From NCBI GenBank assembly GCA_903924465.1, contig CAIYBN010000112.1, positions 1 to 51,385 on the forward strand: a stretch of DNA of 51,385 nt, in the 5' to 3' direction. The stretch is from an uncultured Myxococcales bacterium (GTDB lineage: Bacteria; Myxococcota_A; UBA9042). Each line of letters opens with the position of its first letter. Within the stretch, counting starts at the first letter, position 1. Below are positions 16,754 to 27,937 of this stretch, piece after piece. The notes beneath the pieces are model-generated. The model was not told the origin of the DNA. It saw nothing but the letters and a program-made list of their open reading frames with translations, and made no database searches. The translations under genes and the position numbers were made by a program.

Positions 16754-17599
16754 ATGCTGCACACATTTCGTCGGCTCTCAGTTTGTGTTCTGGCGCTTGT
16801 TGTCTGCCTGCCGCACGGCGCGCTTGCGCGTACGGGCGAGTCCGCGCCGACCGTGGGCAGCTGGGATACCCGCGCATCGTCTGTGAGCTTTTCCTACCTG
16901 GAAGGCTTCTTTGGCGGCGGACACCTGCGTTTCGCCTCGTATTTCACCAATTTCTCCTCGACCAGTGGGCGCTTGTCGTCGCAATTCGGCATCCACTACG
17001 TCGGCTATGGCGAGGGCGCGACATCGGCGCACGGCATGGCGGGCAGCGTCTCGGCGCTGTACGAAATCCCACTCAGTGGCCGCCAACCCAACGGACTGCC
17101 GTGGGTCGCGCTGGCGCCCTACGCCGGCGTGTCGCCCTCGGGCATCGTTTCGGGCGAGTTCGCTTCGATCTCGTTGCCCGCTCACTTCGGACTTGGCGTG
17201 CCCATCAGTCCTCTGAGTTGGTTGACGGTGACGCCGTGGGGCGAACTGACGGCTGGCCTCGATCTCGATTTGGATGTGAGCCGCAAGGCGATCGACGACC
17301 TGGCCAATGGCACGACCAAGCCCGAGGATGCCAAAGCCAGCGACCTGCTTCGCTTCAATTATGGCATGCACCTGGCCAGCCGCTTTGGCTTGGCCGCCGC
17401 CGCGCATCTGGGCAAGCGCATCGACATCCAGCTCCAAGGCGTCGGCAATTGGCTGAGTCAGCCGAGTAGCAGCGGCTTCATCTGGATGGCTGGCGCGGCG
17501 CTCGTTTGGCATTGGGATGACATCGTCCCGGCTGTGCTACCCAACGACGGCTGTCCGATCCCCGGCGATGCCTCGGAGACCAACGCGTCGCAGTCATGA
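16754..17599 (+). CDS. Secreted, probably outer-membrane protein of unknown function
   Basis: A 281-residue protein with a clear signal peptide (M-L-H-T-F-R-R, hydrophobic core, A-L-A-R). AGGGGAGG lies 4-5 bases before the ATG at 16754. The mature part alternates polar and aromatic residues, has many Gly and Ser, and contains segments such as W-L-T-V-T-P-W-G-E-L that look like membrane beta strands. I recognise no family. An outer-membrane beta barrel is inferred. The last codons overlap the convergent tcdA gene by 6 bp. Confidence 0.7.
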   Translation: MLHTFRRLSVCVLALVVCLPHGALARTGESAPTVGSWDTRASSVSFSYLEGFFGGGHLRFASYFTNFSSTSGRLSSQFGIHYVGYGEGATSAHGMAGSVSALYEIPLSGRQPNGLPWVALAPYAGVSPSGIVSGEFASISLPAHFGLGVPISPLSWLTVTPWGELTAGLDLDLDVSRKAIDDLANGTTKPEDAKASDLLRFNYGMHLASRFGLAAAAHLGKRIDIQLQGVGNWLSQPSSSGFIWMAGAALVWHWDDIVPAVLPNDGCPIPGDASETNASQS

Positions 17600-18538
17600 C
17601 GCGTCTGCAACTCCCGCTTCGCCGCGCTCAATCGCCGTCTTGGCCGCCCATTCGCCGACAATCGCGCGCACGACCACGCTCGCGGCGACCATGCCGAAGA
17701 CGGACGTGACGAAGACCGCGGAGCCTTCGATCAACGACCGATCGGTGCACGCGTGAAAATCGTTGTCCTTGCCCCACGTTCCGTCCGGGCTGGACGGGCA
17801 CAGACATTCAAAGCCCTGCGCGTCCCACGAGGGCGCGATGGGCAAACGCCGCGATTCCGTGCTGAAGATCGCCACGACGCCCGCTGGCCCCGAATTTTCT
17901 CCCGCCGGCCAATGCAATTTTTGCCGCAGGTGCTTGCGAATCGCCCGAGCGAGCGGATCGCCGTGCGTTGCAAACAGGTCCGCCACGCGCACCTGCGTGG
18001 GGTCCAGCTTGCCGGCCGCGCCCATCGACGAGACGATCGGTATGCCCAGCTTCTTGCAGCGATTGATCAGGTGCGCTTTCGCCGCGATGTGGTCGATGGC
18101 GTCGATGACAAAATCGGGTTTGGCATCCTCCGGCAAAAGCGTCTCCGCGTCCTTGGGCTGGTAGAATGCCTGCACGGCCTCCACCCTCACTTGCGGGTTG
18201 ATCTTGCGGCAGCGATCCGCCAGCAGCTCGGCCTTGGACTGCCCGACGGTCCCTTGCAGCGCCTGGATCTGCCGGTTGACGTTGGTCGCGCACACCACGT
18301 CATAGTCCACGAGCGTCAGCTTGCCGATGCCAGAGCGGGCCAGTCCTTCCACGGCAAAACCGCCGACGCCACCGACGCCGAAGACCACCACGTGCGCCGC
18401 CTCCAGGCGATCAAAGCCGGGCTCGGACGTCAGCCGCACCAGCCGGTCAAAACGCCGCTGGTTCGGCCGCGAACGGATCGGCCGCTTCGGCTCGTCCTGG
18501 GCTGCTGGCGTTAGCGGGTGTTCGCGATCCATGGACAT
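17594..18538 (-). CDS. tcdA: tRNA threonylcarbamoyladenosine dehydratase, E1-like
   Basis: A 314-residue ThiF/MoeB-superfamily protein. The nucleotide-binding loop G-V-G-G-V-G-G is near residue 55, followed by D-Y-D and N-V-N-R-Q, all E1-like signatures. The central V-I-D-A-I-D-H and the H-L-N-R-C region fit TcdA (CsdL, formerly YgdL), which cyclises t6A37 of ANN-decoding tRNAs with ATP. The first 20 residues are a polar extension. It is the last gene of the operon lipoprotein-tatD-tcdA. Confidence 0.88.
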   Translation of the reverse strand: MSMDREHPLTPAAQDEPKRPIRSRPNQRRFDRLVRLTSEPGFDRLEAAHVVVFGVGGVGGFAVEGLARSGIGKLTLVDYDVVCATNVNRQIQALQGTVGQSKAELLADRCRKINPQVRVEAVQAFYQPKDAETLLPEDAKPDFVIDAIDHIAAKAHLINRCKKLGIPIVSSMGAAGKLDPTQVRVADLFATHGDPLARAIRKHLRQKLHWPAGENSGPAGVVAIFSTESRRLPIAPSWDAQGFECLCPSSPDGTWGKDNDFHACTDRSLIEGSAVFVTSVFGMVAASVVVRAIVGEWAAKTAIERGEAGVADAS

Positions 18539-18544
18539 CCTCGG

Positions 18545-19336
18545 TCAGGGCGCGAGATGGTATAGCCTCTGGGCGTTCTGGGCCAGCCGAATGTGCAGCG
18601 CCGCCACCGCTTCGCCTCGCCACGTGGCGACTTGCGCGCCGAGTTGGGCCATCTGCCGGACCGCCTCATCGTAGCGCAGGTCGCGAAACGGCCAGTCCGT
18701 CTCGACCAGCAGCTTGTCCGCGGCGATGGTCTGGGCCAGCAGCGCCCGCTTGGCCAGGTTCTCCCGCGGCTCGAGCGCGAGCGCGATGCCCAGCCCCAGC
18801 GACTCAAACGCCGGCACGAGTTCCAGCGGGCCGGACCAGCGATGCACCGCGCCGCCGAAGGGCACGCCCACGCGTCGCAGCGCGTCGAGCGCATGGCCGT
18901 ACCAGCCGACCAGGTGCAGCACGACCGGCAGCTGCCGTGCCGCGGCCTCGCGCAGGCCCGCTTCCAAAAACACGATCTGCTGTGCCAGCGGCCAGATGTC
19001 CTTGTACCGGCGATCGAGTCCGATCTCGCCCACCGCCACGACGGATGGATGCCGCAATTCCGCACACATCGCGGCGTGCGCTCGCTCGCGGGCCCGATCA
19101 TCCGGCAGTTTCGCCAGATATTCCGGATGCATCCCCACCGCACGACGAATCAGCGGCCAGCGTTCGGCCAGTTCCCGGCTGCGCACCAGTCGCTCGGTAC
19201 CGTAGCCCGCCGTCAGCGCACCCGGCCAGCCGGCGTCGACCAGGCGCGTGATCGCCTCGTGCAGGCGTTCCGGCGGCTCATCGGGATCGTCGAGGTGCGT
19301 GTGGCTGTCGAGCCAGGGCGCGGACGTCAAGGACAC
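18545..19336 (-). CDS. TatD-family metal-dependent hydrolase
   Basis: About 263 residues. The frame is open further upstream, but the protein begins at GTG 19336 or TTG 19330, just before the W-L-D-S-H-T-H-L-D motif, and overlaps the end of the lipoprotein gene. TatD-family residues are visible: H-x-H, G-E-I-G-L-D-R, H-L-V-G, H-R-W-S-G (H-x-F-S-G in most relatives) and E-T-D-W-P. Members are deoxyribonucleases or D-aminoacyl-tRNA deacylases. The upstream part of the open frame is the lipoprotein read in another frame. Confidence 0.85.
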   Translation of the reverse strand: MSLTSAPWLDSHTHLDDPDEPPERLHEAITRLVDAGWPGALTAGYGTERLVRSRELAERWPLIRRAVGMHPEYLAKLPDDRARERAHAAMCAELRHPSVVAVGEIGLDRRYKDIWPLAQQIVFLEAGLREAAARQLPVVLHLVGWYGHALDALRRVGVPFGGAVHRWSGPLELVPAFESLGLGIALALEPRENLAKRALLAQTIAADKLLVETDWPFRDLRYDEAVRQMAQLGAQVATWRGEAVAALHIRLAQNAQRLYHLAP

Positions 19337-21522
19337 TGGCAAAGCGCCATGTCCGCGCAGCAGTTGCCGGCTGGCTTGCACGTGGACGAATTGCAGCTGC
19401 AGCCGTTGGTGCCCGGAATTCCAACGCATTGGCTGTAGATGATCACGTTGTTGATGCAACTTCCCGCCGAACCGGCGCCACAGGAAGTCACTGTGTTGCA
19501 GCCGACTTTGAGAAAGTCCGCGCAACAGTTGCCGGCAGCCACACAGGCAGAATCGCAGTGGCACGGCTGGTCGAGCCACCAGGTGCCGCAGACGCCGTTG
19601 CAGGTTCCGGCCGGCGCGACGCACGAGCCGGAACTGCCGTCCGTGGCCGCTTGGCAACTATTGACGCAGGTCTCGACGGTCTGCCAGTTGCCCCAAATCA
19701 AATGGGGCGGGTCAGTCAGGCAAGTAGCTGCGCCGCCGCATTGGCCGCTCGCCACGCGCGATTGCAAAGTCATGCCGCTGCACTGAAATTGCTTTGCGGC
19801 GGCAGGCTGGCACGTGCCGCCTTGGGTGATGACTCCGGTGTTGGTGTTGCAGCACTCGCCGCTGGTGCACGCGCAAACAGTCTGGAAATCGGTGCAGCAG
19901 TCGACGCCGGGCACGCAACCGGCGGTGCAAGAGCAGCCCTGCGAGCCCACGCCACCGCACGCGCCCGCGCATGAACCCTGGATGACGCAACTCGGGAGCA
20001 AGCCGCTGCCCTGCGGCGTGCACAGCGTGTTGGCCGGGCAGGTGCTGACGGTCGTCCACGGGCTTGCGCTCGCCGAGTCCATGCTCTTGCTGCACACGCT
20101 TGCCGACGTGCCGTTGCAGCCAGGCGTGTAGTCGCGTTGCTGGATATCCGCGCCGCTGCACTGGTAATCCGTGCCGATCAGACTTGTGCCGCATTGTGTG
20201 CCCGCGGCGAGAACGGCTTGCGCATTCGTGTCGCAGCAGATGCCGCTTGTGCAACACCCGGGCTTGTCGGCCAAAGTGCACAGTCCGACGGCGGCGTTGC
20301 AATGGCCAACTTTGCACGCCAGGCCGTTGTCACTGCAATCCGCGTCAGCCTGGCAGCAGCCGGGCTGGGCGACGCCGTTGCAGGCGCCGGACGCGTCGCA
20401 AATATCGCTGAATGTGCAGGCGTTGTTGTCGTTGCAGTACGTGCCCGGGCTGGCCGACCAGGCGGTGGGCTTGTTGTTTGGCAAGCACAACTCGCAGCCG
20501 TTCGCCGGATTGAACGTGTTGCTGCCGACACATTGGCCGTCGATGATGCACCAGCCGGGCAGCGTTTCTGACTTGCACTGGCCGTCGGTGGCGTCGCAGG
20601 CCGCGATCTCGCACAGGCTCGGACTGGGACATGTGACGGCCGTGCTGGCACAGTTGCCGCTGCCCAGATCACAGGCGTCGGTCGTGCACAAGTCGCCATC
20701 GTCGCAATCGGCGTTGCCCTTGCAACATCCCGGAATCTTGACGATGACGCACTGGCCCAAAGTGGGCTCACACGTGGGTGTGTCGCACGGTCCGGCAGCT
20801 TTGCAGTCGGTGTCCTTCGTGCAGCAGTCGGGTAGATTGCTCCAGCTGTCCTGATCCAGTTTGGGATCGCAAATCTTGCAGGGCTCGCCGGGGATCGCTG
20901 CTTGGCCTTGCACGCACGTGGTGCCGATGTGGCACCAACCGTCCATGACAGTATGGTGACACTTTTCGCCGTCGCAGGTGTCGGTCGTGCACGTCAGGCC
21001 GTCGTCGCAGCCGGTCACAATCGCTGGCGTGCAGGTGCCGTTCTTGCAGGTGTCGGGGCCGTTGCACGGAATTCCGTCATCGCACAGCGCGCCTTGGGTG
21101 GACGAGAAGGCGCAACAGCCAGACTGGCAGGTCGTCGCCGCGCAAGGATCAGCCGCCTGATTGCAGTCGTCATCCATCACGCAAGGCTGCTTGCAGGTCT
21201 CTGACGGAACATCGGCAGCCGTCACGTCCGCTGCATCATCGACATCCGCATCGTCGCGGGCCGACTCACTGACGTCGTCGGGCAACTCGCCGGCCACGTC
21301 TGGCGCGCTGTCCTGAACACCATCGCCCGGCTGCACATCGAACGCAAAGCCGTCAAAGCCGGGCAAAACGGTGCCGACGTCGGACGACGTTGGCAGTCCC
21401 TCGCCGCCAGCAGTCGGCGGCGTCGAGCACGCCACGATCAGCAGAAGCGCGGCGAAGACAGTCAGTTGAACCCGATCGCGATGCGCAGCGCATGTCGCGA
21501 TCACTGCCTGTCGTTGCCTCAT
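19327..21522 (-). CDS. Cys-rich lipoprotein with somatomedin-B-like domains
   Basis: A 731-residue lipoprotein: signal peptide ending L-I-V-A-C (Cys32), an Asp-rich linker to about 95, then C-D-D-G-x-x-C-x-x-D-x-C modules to about 400. Near residues 516-551 and 638-675 the Cys pattern changes to C-x3-C ... C-x-C-x3-C-x5-C-C-x-D-F-x3-C, which is the pattern of the somatomedin B domain; a third, looser copy ends the protein (G-N-C-C-A-D-M). Somatomedin B domains are mainly known from animal proteins, where they bind other proteins. A cell-surface adhesive role is inferred. It heads the operon with tatD and tcdA. Confidence 0.87.
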   Translation of the reverse strand: MRQRQAVIATCAAHRDRVQLTVFAALLLIVACSTPPTAGGEGLPTSSDVGTVLPGFDGFAFDVQPGDGVQDSAPDVAGELPDDVSESARDDADVDDAADVTAADVPSETCKQPCVMDDDCNQAADPCAATTCQSGCCAFSSTQGALCDDGIPCNGPDTCKNGTCTPAIVTGCDDGLTCTTDTCDGEKCHHTVMDGWCHIGTTCVQGQAAIPGEPCKICDPKLDQDSWSNLPDCCTKDTDCKAAGPCDTPTCEPTLGQCVIVKIPGCCKGNADCDDGDLCTTDACDLGSGNCASTAVTCPSPSLCEIAACDATDGQCKSETLPGWCIIDGQCVGSNTFNPANGCELCLPNNKPTAWSASPGTYCNDNNACTFSDICDASGACNGVAQPGCCQADADCSDNGLACKVGHCNAAVGLCTLADKPGCCTSGICCDTNAQAVLAAGTQCGTSLIGTDYQCSGADIQQRDYTPGCNGTSASVCSKSMDSASASPWTTVSTCPANTLCTPQGSGLLPSCVIQGSCAGACGGVGSQGCSCTAGCVPGVDCCTDFQTVCACTSGECCNTNTGVITQGGTCQPAAAKQFQCSGMTLQSRVASGQCGGAATCLTDPPHLIWGNWQTVETCVNSCQAATDGSSGSCVAPAGTCNGVCGTWWLDQPCHCDSACVAAGNCCADFLKVGCNTVTSCGAGSAGSCINNVIIYSQCVGIPGTNGCSCNSSTCKPAGNCCADMALCQCP

Positions 21523-21634
21523 CGACGCGTCCTCTTCCCCGCCGCTATCGGGCGCCTATCAGACCCGAGTGTAGTCGAACCATCGGGTTGATCGCCAGAA
21601 GATTGCACGACTCGCGCCTGCGCGTCACTTCCTC

Positions 21635-21663
21635 TTGACAATGACTCGGCCCGGGTCGATTCT
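21635..21663 (+). promoter_or_regulatory. Possible sigma70 promoter of metK
   Basis: A perfect TTGACA (21635-21640), 17 bases, then GATTCT (21658-21663), a weak -10 with three matches. It lies 30 bp upstream of the metK ATG. No SAM riboswitch features were seen in the leader. Confidence 0.45.
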
Positions 21664-21693
21664 CGCGCCCCCTTTTGCCGTGGGAGCTGACAC

Positions 21694-22857
<1,164 letters not shown>

Positions 22858-22860
22858 GCG

Positions 22861-22884
22861 ACATTCCGGCTTCTGCCGGTATGT
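22861..22884 (+). terminator. Hairpin after metK, possible weak terminator
   Basis: ACAT-T-CCGGC (22861-22870) pairs with GCCGG-T-ATGT (22875-22884) around TTCT, 9 bp with one mismatch. There is no T-tract, so termination at this site is uncertain. Confidence 0.35.
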
Positions 22885-22907
22885 GATCGCTTCGAAACGG
22901 GTTTGGC

Positions 22908-22937
22908 TTGACACATTGGTGTCACCGCCGCTAGAAT
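22908..22937 (+). promoter_or_regulatory. Promoter of rplM-rpsI
   Basis: TTGACA (22908-22913), 18 bases, then TAGAAT (22932-22937): 6 of 6 and 5 of 6 matches to the sigma70 consensus. It is about 60 bp before the rplM ATG and is the strongest promoter match in the window. Confidence 0.75.
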
Positions 22938-22995
22938 CTCGGCCCCCGCGTTTGCGCATAGGCGAACGCGGAGCCGATTTGTCAGAGGAAGTTTC

Positions 22996-23436
22996 ATGAG
23001 CCTGAGCAAGCAAACCGTCAGCGTGCGCACGGAAGACGCGCCGCACCAGTGGTACGTCATCGACCTGAAGGACGCCGTCCTGGGTCGTGCCGCGGTCAAT
23101 ATCGCCAACATTCTGCGGGGCAAGGACAAGCCGTCCTACACGCCGAACGCGGACGTGGGTGATTTCGTTGTCGTCATCAATGCTGCTCAGTTCAAGCTGA
23201 CGGGCAACAAGATGGACAACAAGATCTACCGCTACCACACCCAGCACATGGGCGGTCTGAAGGAATTCAGCGCCAAGGCGTTCATCGCCCGCAATAGCGC
23301 GGAAGCGGTGCGTCGCGCGGTGTGGGGCATGCTGCCCAAGGGCGCGCTTGGCCGTCGCCTGATCACGAAGCTCAAGGTGTACCCGGGTCCGCAGCACAAG
23401 CATGCGGCACAGAACCCGATTGCCCGCACGGTCTAA
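22996..23436 (+). CDS. rplM: 50S ribosomal protein L13
   Basis: A 146-residue protein with the L13 core: [34 protein letters not shown] and [11 protein letters not shown]13 is an early-assembly protein of the large subunit. AGAGGAAG precedes the ATG. rpsI follows after 80 bp, the common bacterial pair. Confidence 0.97.
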   Translation: MSLSKQTVSVRTEDAPHQWYVIDLKDAVLGRAAVNIANILRGKDKPSYTPNADVGDFVVVINAAQFKLTGNKMDNKIYRYHTQHMGGLKEFSAKAFIARNSAEAVRRAVWGMLPKGALGRRLITKLKVYPGPQHKHAAQNPIARTV

Positions 23437-23516
23437 GAACAGGCACCGCCTCCGTTCAAGGTCTTTTCCGACTTTCTCTCACGCTGTCCTCCGTTTCAGC
23501 GTCACAGGTTCACACA

Positions 23517-23942
23517 ATGGCCACCACTCGCCGCGTCAATGAGTCCTCCGCCCCCGCCAAGCGCTGGTACGCCACCGGTCGTCGCAAAGAAGCGACCGCG
23601 CGCGTGCACCTGCTTGCTGGCACCGGCAAGATCACGGTCAACGGCCGCGAGATCGCTGAGTACCTGCGTCGCCCGACGCTGGAAATGGTCGTGGCCCAGC
23701 CTTTCGAAGTTGTGGAACGTCCCGGCCAGTTCGACGTCCGCGCGACGGTCGCCGGTGGGGGTCTGGCCGGTCAGGCTGGCGCCCTGCGTCACGGTATTGC
23801 CCGGGCCCTGACGGTCTTTGAAGCTGAAATGCGCCCTGCGCTGAAGGCCGCCGGTCTACTGACCCGCGATGCCCGCGCCAAAGAGCGTAAGAAATACGGC
23901 CGGTACGCTGCGCGCGCCCGCTTCCAGTTCTCGAAGCGTTGA
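23517..23942 (+). CDS. rpsI: 30S ribosomal protein S9
   Basis: From the ATG at 23517 the product has 141 residues. [13 protein letters not shown] near the N-terminus and the basic tail [17 protein letters not shown] are diagnostic of S9, whose C-terminal tail reaches the P-site tRNA. The frame is open further upstream but that part overlaps rplM and is not coding. Confidence 0.97.
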   Translation: MATTRRVNESSAPAKRWYATGRRKEATARVHLLAGTGKITVNGREIAEYLRRPTLEMVVAQPFEVVERPGQFDVRATVAGGGLAGQAGALRHGIARALTVFEAEMRPALKAAGLLTRDARAKERKKYGRYAARARFQFSKR

Positions 23943-23978
23943 TCGGTCTGTCAGGCTGGCTCCTCGCGAGTCGCCTGT

Positions 23979-24023
23979 TCGGCGCGTCCGCGCGCCGGGT
24001 TCTCCAGTCGGCGCGTCCGCGCG
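23979..24023. repeat. 16-bp direct repeat with hairpin between rpsI and tRNA
   Basis: TCGGCGCGTCCGCGCG occurs at 23979-23994 and 24008-24023. The first copy can fold as CGGCGCG-TCCG-CGCGCCG (23980-23997), a 7-bp G+C stem. It may end the ribosomal protein transcript, but there is no long T-tract. Confidence 0.5.
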
Positions 24024-24031
24024 TCGGCGTC

Positions 24032-24945
<914 letters not shown>

Positions 24946-25063
24946 CTTCAACTCCTTGAAGGCGCGCCGTCCAATGCGCGCCGGCAACGCAGATGCACAG
25001 ACCGTGCCAGTGGGAGAGGCCTGGCATTTCAACAGGATCCAGATCGCCCGGTATCGCTGCGCT

Positions 25064-25100
25064 GGTCTCAGTTGGTCTCAGTTGGTCTCAGTTGGTCTCG
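25064..25100. repeat. 10-bp tandem repeat GGTCTCAGTT
   Basis: Three exact units plus a partial fourth (GGTCTCG) run from 25064 to 25100. The array sits in the 320-bp gap between the divergent lamin-tail and PEGA genes. One turn of DNA per unit suggests helical phasing of a protein site, or slippage. Confidence 0.85.
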
Positions 25101-25162
25101 CTGACGTTCCGATAGGTTCATTTTGATAAATTATTTCAAGGTCATACGCGATCTCCAACGTA

Positions 25163-25190
25163 TTGACACGAGACGCACGGAGCCTACAAT
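25163..25190 (+). promoter_or_regulatory. Sigma70 promoter of the PEGA-domain gene
   Basis: TTGACA (25163-25168), 16 bases, then TACAAT (25185-25190), 6 of 6 and 5 of 6 matches. Its position shows that the open frame upstream of about 25200 is not translated. Confidence 0.65.
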
Positions 25191-25267
25191 CGAGACCTTG
25201 TTCAGCGGCGCCATCGACCAGCGTTTGCGTGGACGGCCATCCGGCCACAGATCACCCAAGGATGTCG

Positions 25268-26764
25268 ATGCGCCCCCGTTCGTCTCGCGTCACGCGTCGC
25301 GCAAGTTGGCTGTTGCCGGTGGTTCTGGCCATGGAGGCGCTGTCTGGTGGTGTCGCGCTGGCTGACGAGCCGGAACGGACGATGGCGCTGGTGGAAATCC
25401 GTGCGACTGAACAGGCGAATCCACTGACTGCCGACTATCTGCAGGATGTGCTGGTCGGTCTGCAAAAAGAAGTGCACGGCGATGTCCTGCTCGTGTCGAT
25501 GGCGAAAAGTGCCGAGAAGCTGCGCATGGATCGGGATCAGGTGCCCAGTTCGGTGCAGGGTCAAGGGCGCCTTGACCTCGAGGCGGCGCGCAAATTGGGT
25601 GCCAAGTATCTGGACGATGCCGATGCTCCCAGTGCCATTCGCGCGTTGCAGGCCGCTGAAGCCAAATACCGCGCCGCAGTTGCTGCCCAGGGTGCTGATG
25701 AGCGCTTGCGCCAGGACTATCTGGACGTGCTGGCACAATTGGCAACTGCACACGTGATCGCCAACGACACGGACGCCGCGACCGAGGTATTTCGCACCGT
25801 TGTTACCGCTTATGGGGCCAAAGCGAACGTGACGGATGACAACTACCGGCCGGATGTCGTGGAACTGTTTCGAAAAGTCGCGAAGGAAGTCTCGACGCGT
25901 CCGAAAGGACAGCTGGAAGTGACGTCGGAACCGCCGGGGGCGCACATGCTGATCAACGGCATCGACCGTGGCGTGACGCCGGCGACCGTGTCTGACTTGG
26001 CGCAGGGCGTCTATACCGTTCGTCTGCAAGTCGGGTCGGCGAACTCGCTGCTGCACCGGGTGAAGGTGTCGGGCGAGAAGAAGGCCATGCTGTCGATCCA
26101 TGTGGAGTTCGAGCGTCACGTCTTGCTCGACGAAGGCCGTGTTGGGCTGGGCTATCCCGATCTGGACGCAGCGCAACGGCGCGTGTTGCTCGACAGTGTG
26201 GAACTGGGCAAAGAACTCGGCGTGGCCAGCGTGGCTGCTGTCGGCGTGCTGGATGGCATGCTCTACGCCTGGCTGGTCGATGTCGCGCACGCGCGCGTGG
26301 ACAGGTCCTGCAACCTGAAAATTCCCAGCGTGGGCGCAAGTCCGCGTGCCGTGGCGCGGGTGCTCAACACGTTGCTGGGCGAGCGCAAGGGCGCGGAGGG
26401 CGAGTCGGATGGCAGCGCCAAGCCCGCTGCGGCTTGGTACACGTCCGTTCCCGGCTGGGCGTGCGGTGTCGCGGCGCTGGCGGCTTTCGGACTCGGTGCC
26501 GCCTATGCGGCCAATTTCGACGCCGGCGAAGTGACAGTCAACTCGCAGGACGCGAAGGACAAAATGCAGACCGGCCGCGTCATTGGCGGTCTTTCCTTGG
26601 GCGCCGGGGCGCTTCTGGCAGGTGCTGCCGGTTACTTCTTCTGGCAACAAGCGCAAACGCCGCCGGAGTCCAAGCAGGAGGGGGCAAGTTCCGGTTGGAA
26701 TGCCTTGCCGCCGCCGCAACTTGGCTTTGCTCCCACGACGTTTGCGAACTTCTCCGGCCGGTAG
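25268..26764 (+). CDS. PEGA-domain envelope protein with TPR-like region
   Basis: About 498 residues from ATG 25268, which has AAGGA at the right distance; ATG 25262 is the alternative. The signal peptide ends near A-L-A-D. An alpha-helical part (about 30-210) looks like tetratricopeptide repeats, then the PEGA domain reads G-Q-L-E-V-T-S-E-P-P-G-A-H-M-L-I-N-G. Two hydrophobic segments near the C-terminus (about 405-430 and 455-475) should span the membrane. PEGA proteins are common in myxobacteria; their function is not established. The TrmN6-like gene starts 9 bp later. Confidence 0.8.
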   Translation: MRPRSSRVTRRASWLLPVVLAMEALSGGVALADEPERTMALVEIRATEQANPLTADYLQDVLVGLQKEVHGDVLLVSMAKSAEKLRMDRDQVPSSVQGQGRLDLEAARKLGAKYLDDADAPSAIRALQAAEAKYRAAVAAQGADERLRQDYLDVLAQLATAHVIANDTDAATEVFRTVVTAYGAKANVTDDNYRPDVVELFRKVAKEVSTRPKGQLEVTSEPPGAHMLINGIDRGVTPATVSDLAQGVYTVRLQVGSANSLLHRVKVSGEKKAMLSIHVEFERHVLLDEGRVGLGYPDLDAAQRRVLLDSVELGKELGVASVAAVGVLDGMLYAWLVDVAHARVDRSCNLKIPSVGASPRAVARVLNTLLGERKGAEGESDGSAKPAAAWYTSVPGWACGVAALAAFGLGAAYAANFDAGEVTVNSQDAKDKMQTGRVIGGLSLGAGALLAGAAGYFFWQQAQTPPESKQEGASSGWNALPPPQLGFAPTTFANFSGR

Positions 26765-26773
26765 CTGCACACC

Positions 26774-27541
26774 GTGAACGATCCGCTTCAGCCGCACGAA
26801 TCGCTTGACCGGATCCTGGGCGGAAACGTGCAGCTTGTTCAGGCCAAGTCAGGCTACCGGACCGCGATCGACGCGCCGCTTCTGGCGTGGTTTGCGGCCC
26901 AACAACATCCCGAGGCGCAGTCGGCGCTGGATTTGGGCGCGGGAACTGGGTTGGTGTCGGTCGTCCTCGCGCTGGCGTTGCCGCACATTCATCTGCAATT
27001 GCTGGAGAAACAGCCGCAGTTGGCTGATCGGGCACGGCGCAACGCGCTTCTGAACGGCGTGGCGAGTCGTCTCGAGATCGTGTCAGGCGATATCGCCGCG
27101 CCGCCGCTGCTGGCCGGTCCATTTGACGTGGTCCTGTGCAATCCACCGTACCGGCGTCGCGATCACGGCCACCCGCCGCAGAATCCGGAGCGGCAGATCG
27201 CGCATCAGGAGACCTCGGCGACGTTGCGACAATTTTGTCAGGTGGCGGCCAGTCACATGTCCGAAACATCGCAAAGTTATTGGGTATTTCCTTGGCACGA
27301 CCGGCAGCGTCTGATGGATGACTTGGACGCCGTTGGCTTGGGCGATCGCGCGTTCGCGCGGGTTCTGCATCGGCCCAATGACGTGAAACCCAACCGAATT
27401 CTGGTGCGCGCCGGCTTGGGTCCGTCGCGGATCACGGAACTGCCGAATCGCGCGATTCATCAGCAGGATCAGCCAGATCGCGTGTTTCAGCCGGACTTGG
27501 CGGTGTTCTTTGCCTCCTTGGGCGATGCGGCGATTCCGTGA
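26774..27541 (+). CDS. TrmN6-like adenine-N6 methyltransferase
   Basis: A 255-residue SAM-dependent methyltransferase starting with GTG at 26774. The SAM site reads D-L-G-A-G-T-G-L-V-S near residue 54, and the catalytic motif N-P-P-Y near 126 is that of N6-adenine methylases. Overall layout fits TrmN6 (YfiC), which methylates A37 of tRNA1-Val. R-I-L-V-R near residue 208 is also typical. Cotranscription with the PEGA gene is likely from the short spacing. Confidence 0.85.
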   Translation: MNDPLQPHESLDRILGGNVQLVQAKSGYRTAIDAPLLAWFAAQQHPEAQSALDLGAGTGLVSVVLALALPHIHLQLLEKQPQLADRARRNALLNGVASRLEIVSGDIAAPPLLAGPFDVVLCNPPYRRRDHGHPPQNPERQIAHQETSATLRQFCQVAASHMSETSQSYWVFPWHDRQRLMDDLDAVGLGDRAFARVLHRPNDVKPNRILVRAGLGPSRITELPNRAIHQQDQPDRVFQPDLAVFFASLGDAAIP

Positions 27542-27730
27542 CAGCCATGTCACGTTGCGTATCCGAAGTTGCGGGACCTCAGATCGAATGCTAGCTTGAC
27601 TATCAGGAAGGGCCGAGGCCGTCAGAGGGACGGTCGAATCCGGCGAATCGAATCGAATGTCCAGCTGGCGCGTCTTACGGATGAGCTGGTTGGCCAGAAG
27701 GGCGAGAAGCCGGCAGTCCTGGAGGTTCCG

Positions 27731-27925
27731 ATGTTAGACGCATTCATCATCGAGGAAATCCAACGTCGGGAGCGCGAGCGCGATACCCGCATTCAGCCGC
27801 GGCTGGACCAGCCGAACCGCTATCCGATGCCGCCGCCCGACTGGCGCCCGGACGCGCGCCGTGAGCCCGACGTCGAACGCGACGACGATGAACACGACCG
27901 CGGTGTGATTATTCTCGACATGTAA
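27731..27925 (+). CDS. Small conserved protein of unknown function
   Basis: A 64-residue protein beginning M-L-D-A-F-I-I-E-E-I, with GGAGG 5 bases before the ATG. The open frame extends to 27569, but the ribosome site and the character of the sequence favour 27731. A charged helix is followed by a Pro-rich middle and an acidic stretch, ending G-V-I-I-L-D-M. I recall short proteins with this start and end in myxobacteria, without known function. It converges on clpP with a 12-bp gap. Confidence 0.7.
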   Translation: MLDAFIIEEIQRRERERDTRIQPRLDQPNRYPMPPPDWRPDARREPDVERDDDEHDRGVIILDM

Positions 27926-27937
27926 CCGCCTGATGAA

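Noticed and set aside
21540..21690. A SAM riboswitch before metK
   Set aside because: No kink-turn or pseudoknot elements of a known SAM class are visible; only a short CCCGA/TCGGG hairpin.
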